Assembly: GCF_018326285.1 (NCBI RefSeq)
Contig: NZ_AP023362.1
Span: 5,332,001-5,396,000, forward strand
Source: Mycolicibacterium sp. TY81
GTDB lineage: Bacteria; Actinomycetota; Actinomycetes; Mycobacteriales; Mycobacteriaceae
DNA: 64,000 nucleotides
Direction: 5' to 3'
Positions 52,144 through 63,320 of the stretch are shown here, one piece after another. How positions within the stretch are numbered: position 1 is the stretch's first letter; every line of letters begins with the position of its first letter. The position numbers and the translations under genes are program-made. Under the pieces are notes generated by a model. It was not told the origin of the DNA, did no database searches, and saw only the letters and a program-made list of their open reading frames with translations.

Positions 52144-53040
52144 GTGCAGACCCCTTTCATCGGCAGCGAGGCCGTCGCGCTCGGGCGGGTTCGCAAGCAC
52201 CTGTTGCGCAGCCGGTTCACTCCGATGTTTCCCGACGTCTACACCGACAAGTCGGGTGACGACCTCACTATCTACCACCGCGCCACTGCGGCCTGGCTGT
52301 GGTCACGGCGCGGCGGGGTGATCGCCGGGCTCACCGCCTCGAAATTGCACGGTGCCAAATACATCGACGACTCTTTCCCGATCGAATTGGCTTGGTCGGG
52401 CCGACGACCGCCCTTCGGCATCGTCACGCACAAGGTCCAACTGGCGGCCGACGACGTCGTTGTTCGCGGCGGGCTTCCCTTCACCAGCGTTGAGCGGACG
52501 GCCTTCGACATCGGCCGCCGCGGCACCCTCGATGAGTCGATCGCTCGGCTCGACGCACTCGGCAACGCAACCGGTTTCACCGCGGATGCCGTCCGGCAGC
52601 TTGCGCTCGGGCATCGCGGCGCGCGCGGCATGCGGCAATTGGTCGCGGCCCTCGACCTGTATGACCCAGGTGCCGAGTCGCCACCGGAAACTGCGTTGCG
52701 GCTATTGCTCATTCGCGCCGGCTATCCGAGACCGGCTACCCAAATCCCGGTACGAAGTGCCGACGGTAAGCGCCAGTACTACCTGGATATGGGGTGGGAG
52801 AAGTACAAGCTGGCGGTCGAGTACGACGGTGACCATCACCGCACGGATCCGCGCCAATTCGCCTACGACATCCAACGGTCAGAAGACCTCGATGAGTTGC
52901 GCTGGACGCGGATACGTGTGGTCAAGCGCCACAACGAAAGCGGTGTGCTGGCTCGGGTTGCTCGCGCGTGGGCCGCGGCTGGCGAATTTGCGACGGTGCC
53001 GCTCGACGAGTGTGCGTCCAGATCGCGGAATATTGCGTAG
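52144..53040 (+). CDS. DUF559/AbiEi-like domain protein
   Basis: A 298-aa protein from GTG at 52144 (MQTPFIGSEAVALGRVRKHL); an in-frame start exists at 52078 and a GTG at 52135, but neither has a clear ribosome binding site. The N-terminal half resembles AbiEi/HTH-type antitoxin-like proteins (FPDVYTDKSGDDLTIYHRAT, RGGVIAGLTASKLHG). The C-terminal ~100 residues look like a DUF559/Vsr-like nuclease fold: YYLDMGWEKYKLAVEYDGDH has the D-x(n)-E-Y-DGD pattern, followed by RTDPRQFAYDIQRSEDLDEL. Such genes are widespread in actinobacteria with unproven function. The last ~12 residues and the stop lie within repeat copy C. It has no evident link to lipid synthesis. Confidence 0.75.
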   Translation: MQTPFIGSEAVALGRVRKHLLRSRFTPMFPDVYTDKSGDDLTIYHRATAAWLWSRRGGVIAGLTASKLHGAKYIDDSFPIELAWSGRRPPFGIVTHKVQLAADDVVVRGGLPFTSVERTAFDIGRRGTLDESIARLDALGNATGFTADAVRQLALGHRGARGMRQLVAALDLYDPGAESPPETALRLLLIRAGYPRPATQIPVRSADGKRQYYLDMGWEKYKLAVEYDGDHHRTDPRQFAYDIQRSEDLDELRWTRIRVVKRHNESGVLARVARAWAAAGEFATVPLDECASRSRNIA

Positions 53041-53067
53041 GGACGCTCTCGCTGCACATTCGCGGCC
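53005..53067 (+). repeat. Dispersed 63-bp element (c), copy C (overlaps a gene end)
   Basis: Begins GACGAGTGTGCGTCCAGATC and ends CGCTGCACATTCGCGGCC. The TAG stop of the DUF559 gene (53038-53040) lies inside it. First of three copies at 82-bp spacing. Confidence 0.7.
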
Positions 53068-53086
53068 GTGCGTGACCAGTCCACGT

Positions 53087-53149
53087 GGCGAGTGTGCGTC
53101 TAGATCGTGAAAATCGCGTTGGGGTCGCGCTGGCTGCACATTCGCGGCC
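53087..53149 (+). repeat. Dispersed 63-bp element (c), copy D
   Basis: Begins GGCGAGTGTGCGTCTAGATC and ends TGGCTGCACATTCGCGGCC; 82 bp after copy C. Differs from copy E at only about three positions. Confidence 0.8.
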
Positions 53150-53168
53150 GTGCGTGACCAGTCCACGT

Positions 53169-53231
53169 CGCGAGTGTGCGTCTAGATCGTGAAAATCGCA
53201 TTGGGGTCGCGCTGGCTGCACATTCGCGGCC
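53169..53231 (+). repeat. Dispersed 63-bp element (c), copy E
   Basis: Begins CGCGAGTGTGCGTCTAGATC and ends TGGCTGCACATTCGCGGCC; 82 bp after copy D. The spacer between D and E (GTGCGTGACCAGTCCACGT) repeats that between C and D, so the true unit is 82 bp. Confidence 0.8.
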
Positions 53232-53316
53232 TAGATTCCCAACACACCCGGCACAACCCCGGCCTAGATTCCCAACGCACCCGGCACAACCCCGGCCTAG
53301 ATTCCCAACGCACCCG
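53228..53316. repeat. 33-bp tandem repeat at the 3' end of the Gap-like gene
   Basis: Units at 53228-53260, 53261-53293 and a partial third at 53294-53316, each starting GGCCTAGATTCCCAAC. The third unit is the real 3' end of the gap gene (stop at 53297-53299). The first two are copies of that tail downstream of the stop. Confidence 0.85.
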
Positions 53317-53938
53317 CCGCGACCAGTACCACACCCACCACCGCCAGCAGGCCCGCGACTTCGTGGCGCTGGCGGGCGCGAATCCAGTTGTGCAGGTTGC
53401 TCATTGCCGTCCGCGTGCGCTGCGGGGCGATCAGGTAGGCCAGCAGCGGTATCTCGACCAACGAGAACGCCACGACATTGAAGGTCACCAGCGCACCCAT
53501 CCGAACCCCGGCCTCGAGGTTTGCGGCGGCGATCACGGCCAGCGCCGCGAGATAGTCGACCGAGGGCAGCGCGATGCCCAGGCCCGCGACGCCGGCGACC
53601 CACAGGGACCGGCCGTCGAGCAGCCGGCTCAGCCACGCGGGCAGCTCGCGGTCCTTTCCCTTCGTGACGGCCAGCAGCACGGCCGCCACCAACGCCAGGA
53701 CACCGATCACGATCTGGACCGTCGGCAGGTTGAAATGTGCTGAGGCCCAAGCGGGTAGCCGCGACTCGAGGAAGAACAGCACCACCGCGCCGACGGACAG
53801 GCCCATCAGGAAACCACCGCACAGGAACGCGGCCAGCTGCAGGTGCGGGCGGGGCCGGTTCAGCATGACGACGGACATGCCGATGCGGAACGGCTCCAGG
53901 CTGACCGCGACCGCCATCACCAGCAGGGTGATCCACAT
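53297..53938 (-). CDS. Gap-like small membrane protein (GAP/Sap family)
   Basis: A 213-aa polytopic protein with six hydrophobic segments, starting MWITLLVMAVAVSLEPFRIG. The family pattern FRIGMSVVMLNRPRPHLQLA is at the N-terminus and NLHNWIRARQRHEVAGLLAV near the C-terminus. Relatives are Gap (glycopeptidolipid addressing protein) and Sap (sulfolipid-1 addressing protein), which help lipids reach the surface. It lies 9 nt downstream of the FAAL gene on the same strand. Its 3' end has been tandemly duplicated. Confidence 0.85.
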   Translation of the reverse strand: MWITLLVMAVAVSLEPFRIGMSVVMLNRPRPHLQLAAFLCGGFLMGLSVGAVVLFFLESRLPAWASAHFNLPTVQIVIGVLALVAAVLLAVTKGKDRELPAWLSRLLDGRSLWVAGVAGLGIALPSVDYLAALAVIAAANLEAGVRMGALVTFNVVAFSLVEIPLLAYLIAPQRTRTAMSNLHNWIRARQRHEVAGLLAVVGVVLVAAGALGI

Positions 53939-53947
53939 GCGGCGCGG

Positions 53948-55660
53948 TTACGCGTCCAACCGGACGAACTGCCCTTGCCGGTACTGCTCGGCACACGCCG
54001 ACCGGCGCATCTTGCCGCTCGTGGTGGTCGGGATCGACCCGGCTTCCACTAGCACGACGTCGGCGACCTGCAACCCGTGCGCCCGCGAAATCGCCGCGAC
54101 CACATCGTTTTTCAGCCCATCGAGCTCAGCGGCGTCGGCGCGCGACTTGAGTTCGATGATGGTGACCAGCTGGTCGGTGTGGTCGTCGGTGACGGCGATC
54201 GCCGCCACCCGGCCGCGGCTGATCTTCTGCACCGTCGCTTCGATGTCGTCGGAGTAGTGGTTGCGGCCGCGCACGATCAGCATGTCCTTGATGCGGCCCA
54301 CGATGAACAGGTCGCCGTCGGAGAGGAAGCCCTGGTCCCCGGTCCGGAGCCAGCCCGTCTCGGGCGTGCCCTCGGGGGCGTCCACCAGGGTCGCGTCGAA
54401 GGCGGACCCGGTCTGCTCGGGCTTGCGCCAGTACCCGGCGGAGACATTGTCGCCACGGACCCAGATTTCGCCGACGACGCCGTCGGGGCACAGCTGGCAG
54501 GTGTCGGCGTCGACGATCTCCAGCAGCGGCGACGGCGCCCGGCCGTACCGCATGAGCGGCGTCCCACCCGCTTTGCGCAACGCGATGCCCTGCGTGAGTT
54601 CGTCTGCGGCGAACTCGACGACCTCTGGCGGCCGGCCGTGCGCACCGCTGGCCACGTAGAGCGTCGCCTCGGCCAGGCCGTACGACGGCACCATCATCTC
54701 GGGCCGGAAGCCGACGGAGGCGAAGCGTTCGTCGAACTTGATCAGGGTGGGTGGGTGGATGCGTTCGGCGCCGTTGTTGATGCCGATGACGCCGCTGAGA
54801 TCGAGCTCGGCCATCTCCTCGTCGGTGACGCGGCGCGTCGCGAGGTCGAACGCGAAGTTCGGGGCGGCCGACCATGCGGGGTTGTTCCGCGACAGCGCCT
54901 GCAGCCAGCGGACCGGGCGCGTGAGGAAGGCAATCGGGCTCATGAGGTCGCCCTTGTGGCCGGAGAAGATCGGGACCGCGATCCCGAGCACCAGGCCCAT
55001 GTCGTGGTAGAAGGGCAGCCACGAGACCAGCGTCGACCCCGGCGGCAGCTCTCCACCGTGCTGCGACAGCAGGTCGGCCAGCAACTGCTCGACGTTCACC
55101 CGCAGGTTCCGGTGCGAGATCATCACGCCGGCCGGCAGCCGCGTCGACCCGGAGGTGTACTGGAGATAGGCGATATCGGGGCCCGGCGGGACCTCTTCGT
55201 CGAAGTCGCGGTCCGCATCCAGGTCGAGGGTGTCGACGGCGATCACGGCGACCATGGAGGCACCGTCGTCCACGTTCTGCGCGGCGATGTCGAACGCGGC
55301 CGCGGTGGTCAGCACAACCGTGGGCGACGTGTCGGTGATGACGGCACTGACCCGCTCGTCATGCGAGCCGGGTAGCGGGACCGACAGCGGCACCGCGATG
55401 AAACCCGCCTGCATGGCGCCCAGGAACCCGACGATGTAGGCCAGCCCCTGCGGCGCGATGATCAGCGCGCGGTCGCCGGGAACGCCGTGCATGCGGAGCT
55501 CGTGCGCCACGTTGAGCGTGCGCCGGTACAGCTGGGCCCACGTCACGCTCTCGGTGACGCCGTCCCAGTCGTGGTCGTAGTCGGTGAAGGTGTAGGCCAT
55601 GTCGTCGGGAGTCGCACCGGCGCGCTCGCGCAGCACGGACAGGATCGACGCATCGGACAT
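53948..55660 (-). CDS. fadD23: Fatty acyl-AMP ligase (FadD23-like)
   Basis: A 570-aa ANL enzyme of the FAAL type. The motif YLQYTSGSTRLPAGVMISHR is near residue 165. LVSWLPFYHDMGLVLGIAVP is the FAAL-typical stretch. ERIHPPTLIKFDERFASVGF and PSYGLAEATLYVA precede GWLRTGDQGFLSDGDLFIVG and the hinge RIKDMLIVRGRNHYSDDIEA. The C-terminus is SIPTTTSGKMRRSACAEQYR. It activates a fatty acid as acyl-adenylate and loads it onto the PKS. ATG at 55660 is followed directly by the family N-terminus. It forms a two-gene unit with gap, on the opposite strand to papA-mmpL. Confidence 0.92.
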   Translation of the reverse strand: MSDASILSVLRERAGATPDDMAYTFTDYDHDWDGVTESVTWAQLYRRTLNVAHELRMHGVPGDRALIIAPQGLAYIVGFLGAMQAGFIAVPLSVPLPGSHDERVSAVITDTSPTVVLTTAAAFDIAAQNVDDGASMVAVIAVDTLDLDADRDFDEEVPPGPDIAYLQYTSGSTRLPAGVMISHRNLRVNVEQLLADLLSQHGGELPPGSTLVSWLPFYHDMGLVLGIAVPIFSGHKGDLMSPIAFLTRPVRWLQALSRNNPAWSAAPNFAFDLATRRVTDEEMAELDLSGVIGINNGAERIHPPTLIKFDERFASVGFRPEMMVPSYGLAEATLYVASGAHGRPPEVVEFAADELTQGIALRKAGGTPLMRYGRAPSPLLEIVDADTCQLCPDGVVGEIWVRGDNVSAGYWRKPEQTGSAFDATLVDAPEGTPETGWLRTGDQGFLSDGDLFIVGRIKDMLIVRGRNHYSDDIEATVQKISRGRVAAIAVTDDHTDQLVTIIELKSRADAAELDGLKNDVVAAISRAHGLQVADVVLVEAGSIPTTTSGKMRRSACAEQYRQGQFVRLDA

Positions 55661-55982
55661 GGCGCCAGGTTACTCAACTCACATGAGACCGGTGGTACCT
55701 GGTTTGCCGGTCAGGTGCGCTACGCCGGGCTCGGAGGGACGGTCCCCACAAACACCTGTCGTCCGGAGCCGTCAACTTTCGTTGACGGTCAACGAAAGTT
55801 GACGGCTCCAAATCGACTGTGTGGCAGGAGGCCGGTCCATCGGGAGCCGCGCGTGTCCCCCAATCGGGGGACGCGGATTTCGTCCGGTCGAGGGCCCGAT
55901 CAGTGGACTGACCTGGGGCGTCGATTCCGCGAAGGTTATTTCAACGCCGCAAGGCACCCACCCCAAACCTTCAGGAGACGAT
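55661..55982. other. Intergenic region between fadD23 and cdh
   Basis: 322 bp without a gene. It contains the second copy of the 45-bp palindrome (55765-55809) and a separate hairpin with a GTCCCCC/GGGGGAC stem (about 55851-55876). Promoters for both divergent genes must lie here, but I see no convincing -10/-35. Confidence 0.5.
55765..55809. repeat. 45-bp palindromic repeat family (b), copy 2
   Basis: Outer arms GGAGCCGTCAACTTTCGTTG and CAACGAAAGTTGACGGCTCC are perfect complements; the centre is 5 nt. Followed by AAATCG as in copy 1 (16785-16829). Confidence 0.85.
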
Positions 55983-56855
55983 ATGACCACCACGACCACC
56001 ACCCGCTCCCGCTTCACCCGCCGTATCGCGGCCGCCGCCGCCCTGGTGGTAGCGCCGGCGCTGGCGTTCGGTCTCTCACCCGCCGCCCACGCAGAGACGG
56101 GCACGCAGCATTTCAACGAGTGCGACCTCACCCACAAGGACGACAAGATCTGGGACGGCGTGAAGCCGCCGGCGCACGGCACCACCGGCGAGCACTCGCC
56201 GAAGAACCCGGGCCACAACTTGCAGGTCCAGTGGCCGGGCAATGACTCGATCCGTGGCTTCGCTGTGCACCCGGGTAAGCAGGACATCAAGGCGGTCCAG
56301 GATCTGCTGGTGGTGCCGACGGTCCGGGAGACCGGGATCGAATGCCCCAACCTGCTGCGCTCGGACGCCCCGAACTACTTCAAGGACGCCTACGACTCGA
56401 TCCACTTCGGGAGCTCGCCGGACTGGGCCCTCGGCATCAACTCGCAGGACGGCCGCGGATACGACCAGCTGCACATCCACCTCACCCGGCTCTACGGCGC
56501 CGCCCGCGAAGACATCGACCGGGCCGTCAAGGCCGGCAAGGTCAGCAAGGACGAGCACAAGTGGGTCGACCAGGTCATCGAGGTCACCGACCACGACCAG
56601 ACCTTCCTCAAGAACAGCAAGCATCAGTACCGGGCCTGGAACGCGAACGGCATCGACACCAACTTCTTCGCCAAGCTGAACGACGACGTCGTCACGCCGC
56701 TCTACAACCACGGCAACAAGCACGCCGCGATGGCGCACGAGGCCATGCTGGTCACGCTCAACCACGAGGGCAACGGGCTCATCGTCCTGGCCAGCGACAC
56801 CAACAGCGGCATCCACGGTGTCGACCAGATCGAAGGAATCATGGACAAGAGGTAG
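55983..56855 (+). CDS. cdh: CDP-diacylglycerol diphosphatase (Cdh-like), secreted
   Basis: A 290-aa protein with an N-terminal signal peptide ([20 protein letters not shown] through a cleavage near AHA-ET, residue ~37). The CDH family signature is [20 protein letters not shown] followed by IHLTRL, a HIT-type His triad (HIH). [13 protein letters not shown] near the mature N-terminus fits too. The enzyme hydrolyses CDP-diacylglycerol to CMP and phosphatidate; by its signal, at the outer face of the membrane or in the wall. It stands alone between two hairpins and next to a Ser/Thr kinase, so coupling to TPP synthesis is not implied. Confidence 0.85.
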   Translation: MTTTTTTRSRFTRRIAAAAALVVAPALAFGLSPAAHAETGTQHFNECDLTHKDDKIWDGVKPPAHGTTGEHSPKNPGHNLQVQWPGNDSIRGFAVHPGKQDIKAVQDLLVVPTVRETGIECPNLLRSDAPNYFKDAYDSIHFGSSPDWALGINSQDGRGYDQLHIHLTRLYGAAREDIDRAVKAGKVSKDEHKWVDQVIEVTDHDQTFLKNSKHQYRAWNANGIDTNFFAKLNDDVVTPLYNHGNKHAAMAHEAMLVTLNHEGNGLIVLASDTNSGIHGVDQIEGIMDKR

Positions 56856-56870
56856 GGCTGCGTCGAAAAG

Positions 56871-56901
56871 GCGGCCATCCGAGATCATCTCGGGTGGCCG
56901 C
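56871..56901 (+). terminator. Intrinsic-type terminator after cdh
   Basis: 14-bp stem with one G-T wobble: GCGGCCATCCGAGA (56871-56884) and TCTCGGGTGGCCGC (56888-56901), 3-nt loop, followed by TCTTTCG. Starts 15 nt after the cdh stop. Confidence 0.85.
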
Positions 56902-56932
56902 TCTTTCGCGTTTCGGCGGTTACGATCCGACC

Positions 56933-58447
56933 ATGTCGCTGCCCGATGGATCGGTCTTCGCCGGATTCACCGTGGTCAGAAAACTGGGCGCCGGCGGTAT
57001 GGGCGAGGTCTACCTGGTGCAGCACCCGCGGCTGCCCCGCACCGACGCGCTGAAGGTCCTACCGGCATCGCTGTCGGCCGACGCCGAATACCGGCGGCGC
57101 TTCGAGCGTGAGGCCGACGCCGCGGCGACGTTGTGGCATCAGCACATCGTCGGAGTGCACGACCGCGGCGAATACGACGGGCGACTGTGGATCTCGATGG
57201 ACTACGTCGACGGTTCCGACGCCGGAAACGTCCTCAGGACGCAGTGTCCGGGCGGGATGCCGCGGGACCAGGTGATCGCGATCGTCACCGCCATCGCCGA
57301 CGCGCTGGACCATGCGCACAGCCGCGGGCTGCTGCACCGTGACGTCAAGCCCGCGAACATCCTGCTGGGCTCCGGAGGCCCGGGCCGCGGCCGGGTGCTG
57401 CTGGCCGATTTCGGGATCGCCCGACGTGTGGACGATTTCGACGCATTGACGTCGACCAACATGACGCTCGGCACACCGAACTACGCGGCGCCGGAGCAGT
57501 TGCTCGGGGAGAAGCTGGATGGTCGCTCGGATCAATACGCCTTGGCCGCCACCGCTTTTCAGCTGCTGACCGGTCGGCCCCCGGGTGGCGATTCGACGCC
57601 TGTGGTGCTCATCAGTCAACGCGTGAGTGGTGTGGTGCCGCGGCTGGCGGAGGTCCGCCCGGATCTCGCCGATCTGGACCCCGTAATGGCGATCGCGATG
57701 GCCCGCCGGCCGGCCGACCGCTTCGCGTCGTGTTCGGATTTCGCCACGGCGCTGGCACGCGGGGCCGCGGCGACGCTGCCGCCGGTCGCCACGGCCCCTG
57801 CGGTACCCGGTGCGCCGACACAGCGGTCCGCGCCGCCCGCCGCACCCATGGGCCTTGTGCGCCAACCGGATCCGCCGACTGCGGCACGATCCGGCATGAG
57901 CCCGACGGCCTGGGCACTGACCGGAGTGGGCATCCTGCTGGTGGTGGCGCTGGTCTTCGTCGGCGTGATGCTGATGCGCGGGCATGACGGACGCAGCGGC
58001 CCAACGACTTCGGCGGAGGCCACGACGACCGCGCCCGAGACGACGGGTGTGACCGTGACGTCGGTCGAGTCCGCCGAGCCGGAGACGTCCACCTCGCTGG
58101 TGCCCACCACAGCACGAATGGTGCTGCCCGACGCCGACACCCGCGGCTTCACCACCTACAACGGCGCCGCCCGGTGCACGGGAGCCGACGAGGCCGCGAT
58201 GATCCTGCGCACCGCGCAGTCGGCGGTGGTGATCTGCCGCAGCCGCGTCGGGGTGCTGTATTACCTGGGCTATCGAATCTCCGACGGTGCGACGATCCGA
58301 TTGGGCACGGTGAACGAGTCCGGTGACGGCTTCGTCGCGTTCAACGATCCCGATGCCGCCGAGTACCACGTCTCGTCGTCAGGCCTGGAAATCGTGCAGA
58401 ACGGCAAGGTCCTGGCCTCCGAGCCTGCGCTTGAGTCCGCTCGGTGA
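56933..58447 (+). CDS. Membrane Ser/Thr protein kinase (Pkn family)
   Basis: 504 aa. The kinase domain spans ~10-270: glycine loop [16 protein letters not shown], Lys in [10 protein letters not shown], catalytic loop [44 protein letters not shown] with the activation-loop Thr cluster, and [19 protein letters not shown] Pro/Ala-rich juxtamembrane stretch leads to one TM helix (~323-346, [20 protein letters not shown]), then a Thr/Ser-rich linker and a ~110-aa extracellular domain (~390-504) with two Cys residues. That domain is not a PASTA, NHL or other known mycobacterial sensor as far as I can see. The substrate is unknown. Confidence 0.9.
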   Translation: MSLPDGSVFAGFTVVRKLGAGGMGEVYLVQHPRLPRTDALKVLPASLSADAEYRRRFEREADAAATLWHQHIVGVHDRGEYDGRLWISMDYVDGSDAGNVLRTQCPGGMPRDQVIAIVTAIADALDHAHSRGLLHRDVKPANILLGSGGPGRGRVLLADFGIARRVDDFDALTSTNMTLGTPNYAAPEQLLGEKLDGRSDQYALAATAFQLLTGRPPGGDSTPVVLISQRVSGVVPRLAEVRPDLADLDPVMAIAMARRPADRFASCSDFATALARGAAATLPPVATAPAVPGAPTQRSAPPAAPMGLVRQPDPPTAARSGMSPTAWALTGVGILLVVALVFVGVMLMRGHDGRSGPTTSAEATTTAPETTGVTVTSVESAEPETSTSLVPTTARMVLPDADTRGFTTYNGAARCTGADEAAMILRTAQSAVVICRSRVGVLYYLGYRISDGATIRLGTVNESGDGFVAFNDPDAAEYHVSSSGLEIVQNGKVLASEPALESAR

Positions 58448-58455
58448 GCACCTGA

Positions 58456-62327
<3,872 letters not shown>

Positions 62328-62328
62328 G

Positions 62329-62490
62329 TCAGGGCCGGGAGGCCAGCTCCTGGCGATACCCCGCGACCCGCGCCTCGAGTTCAGCGGCGTCGTCAGGCCG
62401 CCCTTCCTTGCGGGCCAGTTCGGCGCGCAAGGAGAGCTCGCGGATCGCGGTCCGAATGTCGTTGACGCTGTGCGTTTCTGATTGGCCCAT
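62329..62490 (-). CDS. Small conserved-looking ORF downstream of sdhB
   Basis: 53 aa, MGQSETHSVNDIRTAIRELS at the N-terminus; highly charged and helical (ELSLRAELARKEGRPDDAAE) with no membrane segment. Its ATG is 78 nt after the sdhB stop on the same strand. It looks like an Arg/Glu/Ala-rich amphipathic helix. Function unknown. A longer in-frame start runs through sdhB in another frame and is not used. Confidence 0.6.
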   Translation of the reverse strand: MGQSETHSVNDIRTAIRELSLRAELARKEGRPDDAAELEARVAGYRQELASRP

Positions 62491-62567
62491 CTGGCTGCCT
62501 TTCGTCAAGGATTGGCTGCCCTTCCGAGCGTACGCCGAAACATCGCCGGCCCCGCCGGATCGGCAAC

Positions 62568-63320
62568 CTACCGCCGGAAGAGCTTGTTCCCCAGCCAGAC
62601 GATCGGGTCGTACTTGCGGTCGGCGACGCGCTCCTTCATCGGGATCAGCGCGTTGTCGGTGATCTTGATGTGCTCGGGGCAGACCTCGGTGCAGCACTTG
62701 GTGATGTTGCAGTAACCCAGGCCGAACTCGTCCTGCGCCATGTCCTTGCGGTCGAGGGTGTCCAGAGGATGCATGTCCAGCTCGGCCACCCGCATCAGGA
62801 ACCGGGGCCCGGCGAACGCCTGCTTGTTCTCCTCGTGGTCGCGCACCACGTGGCAGGTGTTCTGGCACAGGAAGCACTCGATGCACTTGCGGAACTCCTG
62901 CGACCGCTCGACATCTTCCTGCTGCATCCGGTACTCGCCGGGCTTGAGGTCCTTCGGCGGCGCGAAAGACGGGATCTGGCGCGCCTTTTCGTAGTTGAAC
63001 GACACGTCGGTAACCAGATCGCGCATGATCGGGAACGCCCGCAGCGGGGTGATGGTGACGGTCTCGGCCGGATCGAACGTCGACATCCGCGTCATGCACA
63101 TCAGCCGGGGCCGGCCGTTGACCTCCGCCGAACACGACCCGCACTTGCCGGCCTTGCAGTTCCACCGCACCGCCAGGTCCGGGGCCTGCGTGGCCTGGAT
63201 GCGGTGGATGATGTCGAGCACCACCTCACCGTCGTTGACCTCGACCTTGAAGTCGTCGAGGCCGCCGCCGGTGTCGTCCCCGCGCCAGACCCGCAGATTG
63301 GCTTGGTAGCTGTTGCTCAT
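62568..63320 (-). CDS. sdhB: Succinate dehydrogenase/fumarate reductase iron-sulfur subunit
   Basis: 250 aa. The [2Fe-2S] motif CKAGKCGSCSAEVNGRPRLMC (residues ~55-75; first CxxxxCxxC then the distal Cys) and the C-terminal clusters CIECFLCQNTCHVVRD and YCNITKCCTEVCPEHI match SdhB/FrdB. It transfers electrons from the FAD subunit to the quinone site. It matches Rv0247c (Sdh1). ATG overlaps the sdhA stop (ATGA), so sdhA-sdhB are one operon, and the small ORF follows. Confidence 0.95.
   Translation of the reverse strand: MSNSYQANLRVWRGDDTGGGLDDFKVEVNDGEVVLDIIHRIQATQAPDLAVRWNCKAGKCGSCSAEVNGRPRLMCMTRMSTFDPAETVTITPLRAFPIMRDLVTDVSFNYEKARQIPSFAPPKDLKPGEYRMQQEDVERSQEFRKCIECFLCQNTCHVVRDHEENKQAFAGPRFLMRVAELDMHPLDTLDRKDMAQDEFGLGYCNITKCCTEVCPEHIKITDNALIPMKERVADRKYDPIVWLGNKLFRR

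Noticed and set aside
53005..53231. CRISPR-like array (three repeats with ~19-bp spacers)
   Set aside because: The spacers are alike rather than unique, the repeats are 63 bp with internal divergence, and no cas genes are present. It is a tandem duplication of an 82-bp unit.
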